Numbered from the stretch's first letter, positions 1 through 8,525 are shown. The stretch is 64,000 nucleotides of DNA from Pseudoruegeria sp. HB172150 (GCF_013184805.1 NZ_JAATNG010000004.1:283423-347422); one strand, 5' to 3'. The notes: generated from the sequence alone by a model not told the origin. Translations and numbers: made by a program.

Positions 1-500
1 GTATAGTGCTGTACCGCCTCGGTCAGCGAGGCAGGGGCAAGCACCCGGACGGCACCGACCCATGCGGCCTCTGCTCCGCAGGGCTTCGGGCAGAGAAGGG
101 TCCTGTCCTCCTCTCCGGCGGCCATGGCGGCGGGCAGGGCGCCGATGACCGGGACGAGGGTGCCATCGAGCGACAGCTCTCCGAGGGCCACGGTCTGTTC
201 CACCTCGTCCTTCGGCAGGATTTCCAGCGCCGCCAGCAGCGCCAGCGCGATGGGCAGGTCGAAATGCGAACCCTCCTTCGGCAGGTCGGCGGGGGAGAGG
301 TTGATCGTGATCCGCTTCGACGGCAGCGCAATGGACATCGCCGTCAGCGCCGCGCGCACCCGTTCCTTGGCCTCGCTGACCGCCTTGTCGGGCAGGCCGA
401 CCAGTGCGAAGGACGGCAGCCCAGCCGAGACCGCGCATTGCACCTCGACGATGCGCGCCTCGACGCCCTCGAATGCGACCGTATAGGCGCGCGCGACCAT
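1..500 (-). CDS. comM: ComM/YifB-family Mg-chelatase-like AAA+ protein (N-terminal part)
   Basis: The first 166 codons of a gene that runs off the left edge; ATG at 500-498 on the minus strand. The start MVARAYTVAFEGVEARIVEV, followed by a GLPSFALVGLPDKAVSEAKE-type stretch and NLSPADLPKEG, is typical of the YifB/ComM N-terminal Lon-protease-like domain that precedes the Mg-chelatase AAA+ module, which would lie outside the window. ComM is a hexameric helicase that promotes branch migration when imported DNA is integrated during natural transformation; many non-competent bacteria also keep it. The AAA+ motifs are not visible, so the family call rests on the N-terminal domain only. Confidence 0.88.
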   Translation of the reverse strand, partial: MVARAYTVAFEGVEARIVEVQCAVSAGLPSFALVGLPDKAVSEAKERVRAALTAMSIALPSKRITINLSPADLPKEGSHFDLPIALALLAALEILPKDEVEQTVALGELSLDGTLVPVIGALPAAMAAGEEDRTLLCPKPCGAEAAWVGAVRVLAPASLTEAVQHY

Positions 501-545
501 TCCGGACCCTCCGCTGGAATGGTTAACGGGTAGCAGCGCGGGCGT

Positions 546-1418
546 TTACGATTGGTAAATGGCCATGAATTTCGGCCAGGCTTCCGGGTCCTGCACGGTC
601 TTGTCGCGGCAGCCCGGGTTGCAGAAGCCAAAGATCTTGCCGCCGAGCTCCAGGTAGTCCGTGACCGGCTTGCCGGAATAGGGGCAGGCGTCATTAACCG
701 AGGGGCCCGCATCGACGGCGCGGGCGGGCAGTGGTTCCGGGCCAGGCCAGGGGCCGGTGGGCATGTCCTTGGCATAGGGAACGGGGTCGTATTTCACGGT
801 CATCCCCATGGCGCGCCAGCGGCGGAAGGCGGGATCGGACAGCTGCGCATCGACATAGGCCCGCGCCTCTGCACTCACGGGCAGGCCGTAGCCGGCAACA
901 CGCGCGGCAACAGGGGCAAAGAACACGTCGGCCAGTGAATAGGGGCCGAAGAGCCAGGGCGTATCGGTGCCGTGGCGGCTGCGTGCGAGGGACCAGAGCG
1001 TTTCGATCCGGTCCAGATCGGCGAGCACGGCGTCGGAGGGCTGGAAGCCCTGATACTGATAGAGCAACTGCATCGGGCAGTCGCCGCGAAGCGCGGTGAA
1101 GCCGGAATGCATTTCGGCCACCATCCAACGCGCGAAGCCGCGCGCGGCGGGATCGGCAGGCCACAGCCCGGAATCGGGGTGACGCTCGTTCAGTGTTTCG
1201 GCCATGGCCAGCGTGTCGCCGATCACGGTGCCCTCGGGCGTCCGCATGACGGGGACGAGGCGTGCGGGGGCAAGCGGCGCAAGATCCTCGGCGAAAGTGC
1301 CGGAATAAAGCCCGACCATGTGGGTGCGGACGGGCAGGCCGAAGCCCTCGAACATCAACCATCCCCTGAGGGACCAGCTGGAAAAGGCGCGGTCGCCGAT
1401 GAACAGATCGTATGTCAT
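546..1418 (-). CDS. Glutathione S-transferase with C-terminal TRASH/YHS-like metal-binding tail
   Basis: A 290-residue protein. Residues 1-80 form a GST thioredoxin-like N domain (FSSWSLRGWLM, then VPVMRTPEG and a GDTLAMAETL glutathione-binding region), and 90-205 form the helical C domain. After a Pro-rich linker (residues 210-240) comes an extra module of about 45 residues with Cys245 (ACPYSGKPV), Cys266 and Cys270 (FGFCNPGCRD). That spacing resembles TRASH/YHS metal-binding domains (C...C-x3-C). Ordinary GSTs are about 200-230 residues, so the tail is an addition. Substrate unknown; a metal-sensing or metal-dependent role for the tail is inference. It lies between ComM and the cobalamin gene pair and appears monocistronic. 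Confidence 0.85.
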   Translation of the reverse strand: MTYDLFIGDRAFSSWSLRGWLMFEGFGLPVRTHMVGLYSGTFAEDLAPLAPARLVPVMRTPEGTVIGDTLAMAETLNERHPDSGLWPADPAARGFARWMVAEMHSGFTALRGDCPMQLLYQYQGFQPSDAVLADLDRIETLWSLARSRHGTDTPWLFGPYSLADVFFAPVAARVAGYGLPVSAEARAYVDAQLSDPAFRRWRAMGMTVKYDPVPYAKDMPTGPWPGPEPLPARAVDAGPSVNDACPYSGKPVTDYLELGGKIFGFCNPGCRDKTVQDPEAWPKFMAIYQS

Positions 1419-1478
1419 GGGCGCGACCCTAGCCGCGCTGCGGCGAAGTCGGGAAACGCTATTTTGTGGAGAAGGCCA

Positions 1479-2039
1479 TCACGGCCTGTGATTAAGGACT
1501 TCCAGACGCCATACGCCGTCCCAGGAGAGGCAGGTCACCGACAGGTTGTCGATCTTGCGGGCGAAAGTGTCATAGGCCGACAAGCCGAGCGCACGCTGCA
1601 CCTGTGTCAGGATGGTGCCCATATGCGCAACGAGGATGACATCCGGTCCGTTGCGGGAAACACGTTCGACGGCCGCATTCACTCGGTCGCAGAGCTCGTT
1701 CCAGCATTCGCCGCCGGGTGCGCTGACATCGCCCGGGGTTTCGTAGAAGGCGCGGATCAGCGGTTCGTCCTTGATATCGCCGAAGCGGCGGGTCTCCCAG
1801 TCACCGAAGTTCAGTTCCCGCAGGTCGGGGTCGTTGGGCAAGCGCGGGCGAGAGCGTTCGATGGCATCGGCGGTCGTAACGGCGCGCTGCAGGTCGGAGG
1901 AAACGACCGGAGCCTTTGGCAGATAGTCGGAAAGACGAGTAAGCCGAACCTCGTCGGACAGGTCCGCGGGCAGGTCCGTCCACCCGGTCATACCCTTCGC
2001 ATGGGTCGGCCCGTGGCGGACCCACCAGAACCGCGTCAC
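1479..2039 (-). CDS. Histidine phosphatase family protein, coupled to cobU (possible alpha-ribazole phosphatase)
   Basis: 186 residues with the phosphoglycerate-mutase-fold signature RHGPTHAKG near the N-terminus, a second catalytic element ELNFGDWE around residue 75, and the late VAHMGTI histidine around 139. The chosen start is GTG at 2039, which overlaps the cobU stop in a GTGA junction, so translation is probably coupled. Family members include alpha-ribazole-5'-phosphate phosphatase (CobC), which removes a phosphate while the nucleotide loop of cobalamin is assembled. Coupling to cobU makes that the leading hypothesis, but the sequence alone does not exclude another small-molecule phosphatase. 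Confidence 0.8.
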   Translation of the reverse strand: MTRFWWVRHGPTHAKGMTGWTDLPADLSDEVRLTRLSDYLPKAPVVSSDLQRAVTTADAIERSRPRLPNDPDLRELNFGDWETRRFGDIKDEPLIRAFYETPGDVSAPGGECWNELCDRVNAAVERVSRNGPDVILVAHMGTILTQVQRALGLSAYDTFARKIDNLSVTCLSWDGVWRLEVLNHRP

Positions 2040-2569
2040 GTCAGATCTTTCGGCAATTCGCCCTTCAGCACCAGCGGCAGACCTGCCGTGACCAGAACGA
2101 CGAGATCGGCCTGCGCCGCCAGTTGCTGATTTAGCAGACCCTGCGCATCCCGGAACCGTCGCGCCAGCGCGTTTTCCGGAACGATGCCGGAGCCGACCTC
2201 GTTCGACACGGTTACGACGGTGCCCTGATAGCCGTCGATCGCCTGCAAAAGGTGGTCGGTTTCCGCCTCGATATCGGCCCCCGCCAGCATCTGGTTCGAC
2301 AGCCATAGCGTGGCGCAATCGAACAGGATCGTAGCGTGGGGCGGCAATTTGGCCAGTGCCTCGGCGGTTTTTCGCGGAGCCTCGACAGTGCTCCATCCGG
2401 CCCCCCGGCGACCGGCGTGAGCGGCAATTCTGTCTTTCATTTCATCGTCATAGGCTTCGGCCGATGCCAGGTAGATCCAGGGTGCCTTACCGTACGTTAC
2501 GAGCGTTTCAGCGAAACGTGATTTCCCCGACCGGGAACCGCCGAGCACTAATATGCGTTGATAGGTCAT
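2036..2569 (-). CDS. cobU: Bifunctional adenosylcobinamide kinase / adenosylcobinamide-phosphate guanylyltransferase
   Basis: 177 residues, the usual CobU/CobP length. A P-loop GGSRSGKS lies at residues 10-17, followed by ILFDCATLWLSNQ (Walker B-like region) and VVTVSNEVGSGIVPEN, all hallmarks of the family. The enzyme phosphorylates adenosylcobinamide and then adds GMP to give AdoCbi-GDP in late cobalamin assembly or salvage. It is divergent from rpoH2 across only 98 bp, which leaves no room for a full cobalamin riboswitch. The downstream histidine phosphatase overlaps its stop codon. Confidence 0.93.
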   Translation of the reverse strand: MTYQRILVLGGSRSGKSRFAETLVTYGKAPWIYLASAEAYDDEMKDRIAAHAGRRGAGWSTVEAPRKTAEALAKLPPHATILFDCATLWLSNQMLAGADIEAETDHLLQAIDGYQGTVVTVSNEVGSGIVPENALARRFRDAQGLLNQQLAAQADLVVLVTAGLPLVLKGELPKDLT

Positions 2570-2583
2570 CTAATGCCGCCGAT

Positions 2584-2612
2584 TGATCCGGGTCCGGCCC
2601 TGACACGTAACA
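2584..2612 (+). promoter_or_regulatory. Predicted sigma-E (RpoE-ChrR) promoter of rpoH2
   Basis: TGATCC at 2584-2589, exactly 18 bp, then TAACA at 2608-2612. The consensus known from Rhodobacter sphaeroides RpoE is TGATCC-N18/19-TAAGA, so this is a match at the -35 and 4 of 5 at the -10. It lies about 55 bp upstream of the rpoH2 ATG in the correct orientation. R. sphaeroides rpoH-II is an established member of the RpoE singlet-oxygen regulon, which makes the assignment credible. Confidence 0.68.
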
Positions 2613-2667
2613 GGATCAACGGCGAAAGGTAAGCACCCGCCCCGGCGGGCTGACACAGGGATCGACC

Positions 2668-3546
2668 ATGGCACTTGATACATTCAACGACCAGACACTG
2701 CCGCGCCGCGCCATGCAGGCCGAGCTTCTCGACGCCGATACCGAACGCGCGCTGGCCTATGCCTGGCGGGATCGGAGTGACGAGCAGGCCCTGCATCGCC
2801 TGATCACTGCCTACATGCGGTTAGCTATCTCGATGGCGTCGAAGTTCAAGCGTTACGGTGCGCCGATGGGCGATCTGATCCAGGAAGCGTCGCTTGGGCT
2901 GATGAAAGCCGCGGACAAGTTCGATCCCGACCGTGGCGTGCGCTTTTCCACTTATGCGGTCTGGTGGATCAAGGCGTCGATCCAGGATTACGTGATGCGC
3001 AACTGGTCGATGGTGCGCACCGGGTCCACCAGCAGCCAGAAATCGCTGTTCTTCAACATGCGCCGGGTTCAGGCGCGGCTGGAACGCGAGGCCGCCGCTG
3101 CCGGAACGTCGATCGACCAGCACGAGATGCGCGAACTGATCGCGACGGAAGTCGGCGTGCCGATCGCCGATGTCGAAATGATGGAAGGCCGGCTGTCCGG
3201 CTCCGATTTCTCGCTGAACGCCACGCAATCGGTCGAGGACGAGGGCCGCGAGTGGATCGACACGCTGGAGGATGACAGCCAGCAGGCCGCCGAGTCGGTC
3301 GAGCATGACAAGGACATCATCACGCTGCGAGGCTGGCTGGTCTCTGCCCTGGGCGACCTGAACGACCGCGAGCGGTTCATCGTGCGCGAGCGCAAGCTGC
3401 GCGAGGACCCGCGGACGCTGGAATCGCTCGGCAACGAACTGGGCCTGTCGAAAGAGCGGGTGCGCCAGCTGGAATCCGCAGCGTTCGGCAAGATGCGGAA
3501 AAACCTTGAAGCGCGCTCGGGCGACGTGCACGGCTTCTTTGTATGA
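2668..3546 (+). CDS. rpoH2: RNA polymerase heat-shock/photooxidative-stress sigma factor RpoH (RpoH-II type)
   Basis: 292 residues. Region 2 (about 66-115) contains DLIQEASLGLMKAADKFDP and RFSTYAVWWIKASIQDYVMR. The RpoH box appears as QKSLFFNMRR around 124-133, and a region 4 helix-turn-helix as LGNELGLSKERVRQLES around 255-275. RpoH box plus an alphaproteobacterial sigma-E promoter upstream points to the RpoH-II paralog, which in Rhodobacter governs part of the singlet-oxygen response; the split between RpoH-I and RpoH-II is inferred from context. Its stop overlaps the chaN start (ATGA). Confidence 0.9.
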   Translation: MALDTFNDQTLPRRAMQAELLDADTERALAYAWRDRSDEQALHRLITAYMRLAISMASKFKRYGAPMGDLIQEASLGLMKAADKFDPDRGVRFSTYAVWWIKASIQDYVMRNWSMVRTGSTSSQKSLFFNMRRVQARLEREAAAAGTSIDQHEMRELIATEVGVPIADVEMMEGRLSGSDFSLNATQSVEDEGREWIDTLEDDSQQAAESVEHDKDIITLRGWLVSALGDLNDRERFIVRERKLREDPRTLESLGNELGLSKERVRQLESAAFGKMRKNLEARSGDVHGFFV

Positions 3547-4367
3547 AGCACCGGATAGCGATGACAGGGGCCGCCGGAATTCTGGCGGCCTTTTGCTGTG
3601 AAGCCTCGGCAGAGCAGATAACGCCTGAGGAATTGGCCGACCTGCCGCCTGCGGATGTGGTGATCCTCGGCGAGGTCCATGACAACCCGATCCACCACGC
3701 CAACCAGACTGCCGCCGTGGGCGCGATCGGGGCGAAGGCGCTGGTCTTCGAGATGCTGACCGACGCGCAGGCGCTGCAGGTACGGCCGCAGTTTCTGGTG
3801 TCGGAGGAGGCGCTGGAAGGGGCGCTCGGCTGGAGCGAAAGCGGCTGGCCGGATTTCGCGATGTATTACCCGATATTCGTGGCCGCAAAGGACCTGTCCT
3901 ATTTCGGCGGCGCGCTGCCACGCGACGAGGTGCGCCGCGCGGTCGGCGAGGGCGCGGCGGCGGTGTTCGGAGACGGGTCGACGATGTTCGGGCTGGATCT
4001 GCCGCTGCCGGAAGAGGAACAGCTTGTGCGCGAGGCCGGGCAGCTGGAGGCGCATTGCGACGCGCTGCCCGAAGCGATGCTGGGCGGCATGGTCGAGGCG
4101 CAGCGCCTGCGCGATGCGGCGCTGGCGCGCGCGGTGATTGCGGCGTTCCAGGAGACCGGCGGCCCGGTCGCGGTGATCGCCGGGGCGGGGCATGCCCGTA
4201 CCGACTGGGGCGTGCCGGCGGCGCTGGCGCTGGCTGCGCCGGAGCTGACGGTCCTGTCCATCGGGCAGATGGAGGCGCCGCCGGAAGGCGAGCCGCCCTA
4301 TGACCTGTGGCTGGTGACGGAACCGGCAGAGCGCGACGACCCCTGCGCCGGTTTCGCGCAGGAGTGA
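3543..4367 (+). CDS. ChaN family (TIKI superfamily) periplasmic/lipoprotein-like protein
   Basis: 274 residues with a signal peptide at about 1-23 ending in ASAEQ. The ChaN domain is shown by VVILGEVHDNPIHH (residues about 38-51), the metal/haem-site motif of the TIKI superfamily, and by a late GAGHARTD containing the second conserved His. Campylobacter ChaN binds haem, and other members are TIKI-like putative proteases, so the biochemical role here is open. The start codon overlaps the rpoH2 stop, so it is probably cotranscribed with the stress sigma factor and part of the same response. Confidence 0.82.
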   Translation: MKHRIAMTGAAGILAAFCCEASAEQITPEELADLPPADVVILGEVHDNPIHHANQTAAVGAIGAKALVFEMLTDAQALQVRPQFLVSEEALEGALGWSESGWPDFAMYYPIFVAAKDLSYFGGALPRDEVRRAVGEGAAAVFGDGSTMFGLDLPLPEEEQLVREAGQLEAHCDALPEAMLGGMVEAQRLRDAALARAVIAAFQETGGPVAVIAGAGHARTDWGVPAALALAAPELTVLSIGQMEAPPEGEPPYDLWLVTEPAERDDPCAGFAQE

Positions 4368-4438
4368 GCCTGTCCAGTACCATTGCCCCTTGGAACGGCG
4401 CGGCCTAGAACTGTGCCGAAACCGAAAGGGCGCGGCCG

Positions 4439-5635
4439 ATGCTGGCAGGCAAACGCATTCTTCTGATCGTCGGCGGCGGAATCGCGGCCTTCAAGGCGCT
4501 GGACCTGATCCGGCGGCTGCGCGAACGCGGCGCGACGGTGACGCCGGTACTGACCAGGGCGGCGGAGGAATTCGTGACACCGCTTTCGGCTTCGGCCCTG
4601 TCGGCGCAGAAGGTCTATCGCGACCTCTTCAGCCTGACCGACGAACACGAGATGGGGCATATCGAGCTGTCCCGCGCCGCCGACCTCGTGGTGGTGGCGC
4701 CGGCCACCGCCGACCTGATGGCGAAGATGGCGGGCGGGCATGCGAACGACCTTGCCTCGACGCTGCTGATGGCGACCGACAAGCGCGTGCTGATCGCGCC
4801 CGCGATGAACGTGCGGATGTGGGAGCATCCGGCGATGCAGCGCAACCTTGCCACGCTGCAGGGCGACGGCATCCTGACCGTGGGGCCGAACGAGGGTGAC
4901 ATGGCCTGTGGCGAATACGGGCCCGGGCGCATGTCGGAACCGCTGGAGATCGTCGCGGCGGTCGAGGCGGCGCTGGCGGACGGGCCGCTGAAGGGGAAGC
5001 ATATCGTCGTCACCTCCGGGCCGACGCATGAGCCGATAGACCCGGTGCGCTACATCGCCAACCGGTCCTCGGGCGCGCAGGGCACGGCGCTTGCGCGTGC
5101 GCTGGCAGGGATGGGGGCGCAGGTGACCTTCGTCACCGGTCCCGCCTCAGTCCCGCCGCCGGGCGGGGTGAAGGTCGTGAAGGTCGAGACGGCGCAGCAG
5201 ATGCTGGAAGCGGTGACAAGCGCGTTGCCCGCCGACGCCGCGATTTTTGCCGCCGCGGTGGCGGACTGGCGCATGGCCAGCGCGCAGGGCGAGAAGATCA
5301 AGAAGGACGGCTCCGGCAGGCCGCCGGTGCTGGAATTCACCGAGAACCCGGACATCCTTGCCACCGTTTCGCAGATGCCCTCCGGGCGCCCGAAGCTGGT
5401 GGTCGGGTTTGCCGCCGAGACCGAGACCGTGATCGACCACGCCACAGCGAAGCGCGCTCGGAAGGGCTGCGACTGGATCGTGGCGAATGACGTGTCGCCG
5501 GAAACCGGGATCATGGGCGGGACGGAAAACGCGGTGACGCTGATCACCGACACCGGCGCCGACAGCTGGCCCCGGATGTCCAAGGAACAGGTGGCGAACC
5601 GGCTTGCGAACGAAATCGCGGCGGCGCTGGGCTGA
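4439..5635 (+). CDS. coaBC: Bifunctional phosphopantothenoylcysteine decarboxylase / phosphopantothenate-cysteine ligase
   Basis: 398 residues. The N-terminal CoaC flavoprotein half has VGGGIAAFKA, the catalytic His in MGHIELSRAAD (His74), the PAMNVRMW substrate loop (121-128) and active-site Cys157 in ACGEYGPGRM. The CoaB half starts near residue 186 with VTSGPTHEPIDPVRYIANRSSG. The protein performs two consecutive steps of coenzyme A synthesis. It heads a tight plus-strand cluster (coaBC, dut, MoeB-like, GNAT). coaBC next to dut is a widespread arrangement. Confidence 0.96.
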   Translation: MLAGKRILLIVGGGIAAFKALDLIRRLRERGATVTPVLTRAAEEFVTPLSASALSAQKVYRDLFSLTDEHEMGHIELSRAADLVVVAPATADLMAKMAGGHANDLASTLLMATDKRVLIAPAMNVRMWEHPAMQRNLATLQGDGILTVGPNEGDMACGEYGPGRMSEPLEIVAAVEAALADGPLKGKHIVVTSGPTHEPIDPVRYIANRSSGAQGTALARALAGMGAQVTFVTGPASVPPPGGVKVVKVETAQQMLEAVTSALPADAAIFAAAVADWRMASAQGEKIKKDGSGRPPVLEFTENPDILATVSQMPSGRPKLVVGFAAETETVIDHATAKRARKGCDWIVANDVSPETGIMGGTENAVTLITDTGADSWPRMSKEQVANRLANEIAAALG

Positions 5636-5660
5636 TATTCGACACAACGAGAGGTGGGAC

Positions 5661-6131
5661 GTGGGCGCACCGTTGCTGAAAATCCTGTGGGAAGACTGGG
5701 CCGACCGCGAGGTGGAGCTGCCGCATTACGCCACCGAAGGGGCGGCGGGTGCCGATGTGCGCGCCAACCTGCCGCCGGAAATCCGCGAGGCGGGCTTCAC
5801 GCTGCAGCCCGGCGAACGCGCGGTGGTGCCGACAGGTCTGCGCATGGCGATCCCTGACGGGTACGAACTGCAGATCCGCGCCCGTTCCGGGCTGGCAAAG
5901 AACCACGGGCTGGGCCTGCCCAACGCGCCCGGCACCATCGACAGCGACTATCGCGGGCCGGTCGGGGTGCTGCTGATCAACTGGGGCGCCGAGCCCTACA
6001 CGATTTCGCACGGAGAACGCATCGCGCAGATGATCGTGGCGCCTGTGGTGCAGGTGGCCTTCGAGGTGACCGACAGCCTCGACGAGACCGCGCGCGGGAC
6101 TGGCGGCTTCGGGTCCACCGGGCGGCATTGA
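5661..6131 (+). CDS. dut: Deoxyuridine 5'-triphosphate nucleotidohydrolase (dUTPase)
   Basis: 156 residues from a GTG at 5661, preceded at a suitable distance by GAGAGG. Longer in-frame starts would overlap coaBC and add a non-conserved extension. All trimeric dUTPase motifs are visible: GADVRA (motif 1), RSGLAKNHGL (motif 2), GTIDSDYRGPVGV (motif 3, catalytic Asp), GERIAQMIV (motif 4) and the C-terminal RGTGGFGSTG (motif 5). It hydrolyses dUTP to dUMP and PPi, keeping uracil out of DNA. The stop overlaps the next gene's ATG (TGATG). Confidence 0.96.
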   Translation: MGAPLLKILWEDWADREVELPHYATEGAAGADVRANLPPEIREAGFTLQPGERAVVPTGLRMAIPDGYELQIRARSGLAKNHGLGLPNAPGTIDSDYRGPVGVLLINWGAEPYTISHGERIAQMIVAPVVQVAFEVTDSLDETARGTGGFGSTGRH

Positions 6132-7168
6132 TGGTCTGGGTGCTGGCAGCGGCGGCGGGGCTCTGGATCCTCGGGCGCGTGCTGGGTGCCCCGGTAAGCG
6201 CGCGCTGGATGATGGTCGCGCTGCTCTACCTCGCGGTGCTCGCGCTGCTGCTGATCGTGCCGGAAGGCCATCCGCTGCAGCGCAGTCTCGGAGGGTCCTA
6301 CGGCGAATGGCTGGTGCTGGGGCTGCTGGCGCTGGCGGTTTTCGGTTACACGCAGGTGCTTGGCCGGCTGAAGGCGCGAGCGCCGGATCACGCGCCGAAG
6401 GTCGCGCCGGGCAGCTTCGCGCCCGGCGAGATCGACCGCTACGCCCGGCACATCATCCTGCGAGAGATCGGCGGTCCGGGTCAGAAGGCGCTGAAACAGG
6501 CGAAGGTTCTGGTGATCGGGGCCGGAGGGCTCGGGTCTCCGGCGCTGATGTACCTCGCGGCGGCAGGCGTTGGACGGATCGGCGTGATCGATGCCGACGT
6601 GGTGGAATCCACGAACCTGCAGCGCCAGATCATCCATACCGATGCGCGGCTCGGCATGCCCAAGGTTTTCTCGGCCAAGACCGCGATGAAGGCGCTGAAC
6701 CCTTACGTGGACGTGCGGCCCTACAACCGGCGCCTGACAGAGGAGATCGCGGCGGATCTGATCGGCGAGTATGACCTCGTGCTGGACGGGACCGACAATT
6801 TCGACACGCGCTACCTGGTGAACCGCATCTGCGCCGGGGAGGGCAAGCCGCTGATCGCAGCCGCTCTGACGCAGTGGGAAGGGCAGATCAGCCTCTACGA
6901 TCCGGCGAACGGAACGCCCTGCTACCAGTGCATCTTTCCGCAGGCGCCGGCGCCGGAACTGGCACCGTCCTGCGCCGAGGCGGGCGTGCTGGGGCCGCTG
7001 CCGGGTGTCGTCGGGTCGATGATGGCGGTAGAGGCTGTGAAACAGATCACCGGCGCGGGCAGCACGCTGGCGGGCCAGATGCTGATCTACGACGCGCTTT
7101 ACGGCGAGACGCGGACGATTGCGCTGAAAAAGCGCGCCGATTGCCCGGTCTGCGGAGAGCGCGCGTGA
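6131..7168 (+). CDS. Membrane-anchored HesA/MoeB/ThiF-family adenylyltransferase (E1-like)
   Basis: 345 residues. The first about 80 residues carry three hydrophobic segments (about 1-18, 26-44, 58-75), which ordinary MoeB lacks. The E1-like domain follows: YARHIILREIGGPGQ, nucleotide-binding GAGGLGS (131-136), DNFDTRYLVN (223-231), and two zinc CxxC pairs (264/267 and 338/341). The C-terminus stops after the second CxxC, so no rhodanese domain is present. Such enzymes adenylate the C-terminal Gly-Gly of MoaD or ThiS; which partner is used here cannot be read. The start overlaps dut by one base and the end overlaps the GNAT gene. Confidence 0.87.
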   Translation: MVWVLAAAAGLWILGRVLGAPVSARWMMVALLYLAVLALLLIVPEGHPLQRSLGGSYGEWLVLGLLALAVFGYTQVLGRLKARAPDHAPKVAPGSFAPGEIDRYARHIILREIGGPGQKALKQAKVLVIGAGGLGSPALMYLAAAGVGRIGVIDADVVESTNLQRQIIHTDARLGMPKVFSAKTAMKALNPYVDVRPYNRRLTEEIAADLIGEYDLVLDGTDNFDTRYLVNRICAGEGKPLIAAALTQWEGQISLYDPANGTPCYQCIFPQAPAPELAPSCAEAGVLGPLPGVVGSMMAVEAVKQITGAGSTLAGQMLIYDALYGETRTIALKKRADCPVCGERA

Positions 7169-7644
7169 CCGACGATCTGCGCTGGGCCGAGCCCGAAGAA
7201 GCGGGCGCGCTGGCCGAAATGTGGTACGTCGCCTGGCAGGACGGCCATGTCGGCGTCGTGCCCGATGCGCTGGTCCGCGCCCGGTCGCGGGCAGCGTTCG
7301 ATCAGCGGGTGCAGGACAATCTGCCCCGGATACGCGTGGCCGGGCCAGTCGGGAAGCCGCTGGGGCTGTGCATCACGCGGGAGGAGCAGCTTCACCAGCT
7401 GTTCGTGGCGGCGGAGGCGCGGCGAAGCGGGCTGGCGAGCCGCCTGCTCGCGGACGCGGAAGCGCGGTTGAAGGCGGAAGGCGTGCGGCGGTCCTGGCTG
7501 AAATGCGCGGCGGGCAACGAGCGCGCCGCGGCCTTTTACCGGACCCGCGGCTGGACCGTCGCGCGGACCGAGACGTCGCTGTTCGGACAGGAACTGGGCG
7601 AGGGCGTGCCGGTTGTCACCTGGATCTTCGAGAAGGATCTGTGA
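7165..7644 (+). CDS. GNAT family N-acetyltransferase
   Basis: 159 residues from a GTG that overlaps the upstream stop (GTGA). A GNAT core is visible: LHQLFVAAEARRSGLASRLLADAEARLKAEG corresponds to motif A (acetyl-CoA pyrophosphate loop, here RRSGLAS), and NERAAAFYRTRGW corresponds to the B motif. Substrate unknown. It is the last gene of the coaBC-dut-MoeB-like cluster; the overlap suggests cotranscription rather than a shared pathway. Confidence 0.85.
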   Translation: MTDDLRWAEPEEAGALAEMWYVAWQDGHVGVVPDALVRARSRAAFDQRVQDNLPRIRVAGPVGKPLGLCITREEQLHQLFVAAEARRSGLASRLLADAEARLKAEGVRRSWLKCAAGNERAAAFYRTRGWTVARTETSLFGQELGEGVPVVTWIFEKDL

Positions 7645-7720
7645 CCCGCCGCCCCTTGCGCCTTCCGGCCAAGCCGCCATACGCTTTTCACCAAGATAAC
7701 CGCCCAACAGGAGTTCCCCG

Positions 7721-8506
7721 ATGAAACGCATTCTCCTTTCCGCCGCGCTTGCGCTCAGCGCCACCGCCGCCGCCGCGGCCGACCTGCCCGACCTTGGCGG
7801 CCGCACCGTCGTTGTCGTGACCGAGAACGCCTACCCGCCGCTGCAATTCGTCGATCCGTCCTCGGGCGACGCCATCGGCTGGGAATACGATGCCATGGCA
7901 GAGATCGCCGAGCGGCTGAACATGACCGTGGAGTACGAGAACATCAGCTGGGACGCGATGATCCCGGCAGTGTCGGACGGGCAGTACGATATCGGCATGA
8001 CCGGCATCACGATCCGCGACGACCGGGCCGAGGTGGTCGATTTCTCCGATCCCTATATGCGGTCCGAGATGGTGATGATGGTCCGCGGCGACGAAGAGCG
8101 GTTCACCGACGCCGCCAGTTTTGCCGCCGATGACGACCTGCTGATGGCGGCGCAGCCGGGGACGACCCCGTTCTATGTCGGCGTCTACGAGGTTCTGGAC
8201 GGCGACGAGGCCAACCCGCGCATCGTCAAGTTCGAGACCTTCGGCGCCGGGGTACAGGCGCTGAAAGCCGGCGACGTGGATCTGGTGCTGACCGACGGCA
8301 CCGCAGGCGAGGGCTATGTCTCCGCCTCGGACGGCGGGCTGAAGATCGTGGGCGAAAAGCTGGGGACAGAGGATTTCGGCTTCATCTTCCCGAAAGGCTC
8401 GGACCTCGTGGAACCGATCAACGCCGCCATCGCCGACATGCAGGAAGACGGTACGCTGGACGAGCTGAACAAGAAGTGGTTCCTCGACTACAAGCTGGGT
8501 GAGTGA
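7721..8506 (+). CDS. Amino-acid-type ABC transporter substrate-binding protein (family 3)
   Basis: 261 residues with a Sec signal peptide (1-20, cleavage near AAAAADL). The SBP family 3 pattern is clear: [63 protein letters not shown] (the last part near residues 85-117) and a C-terminal [13 protein letters not shown]. The ligand is probably an amino acid or polar amine; the exact ligand cannot be deduced. The matching permease follows at 8652, but no ATPase gene is present nearby. Confidence 0.9.
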   Translation: MKRILLSAALALSATAAAAADLPDLGGRTVVVVTENAYPPLQFVDPSSGDAIGWEYDAMAEIAERLNMTVEYENISWDAMIPAVSDGQYDIGMTGITIRDDRAEVVDFSDPYMRSEMVMMVRGDEERFTDAASFAADDDLLMAAQPGTTPFYVGVYEVLDGDEANPRIVKFETFGAGVQALKAGDVDLVLTDGTAGEGYVSASDGGLKIVGEKLGTEDFGFIFPKGSDLVEPINAAIADMQEDGTLDELNKKWFLDYKLGE

Positions 8507-8525
8507 CACTCGCTTTCGCAACCTG

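Noticed and set aside
2570-2667. Cobalamin riboswitch upstream of cobU
   Set aside because: Only 98 bp are available and they are occupied by the predicted sigma-E promoter of the divergent rpoH2; no B12-box-like sequence seen.
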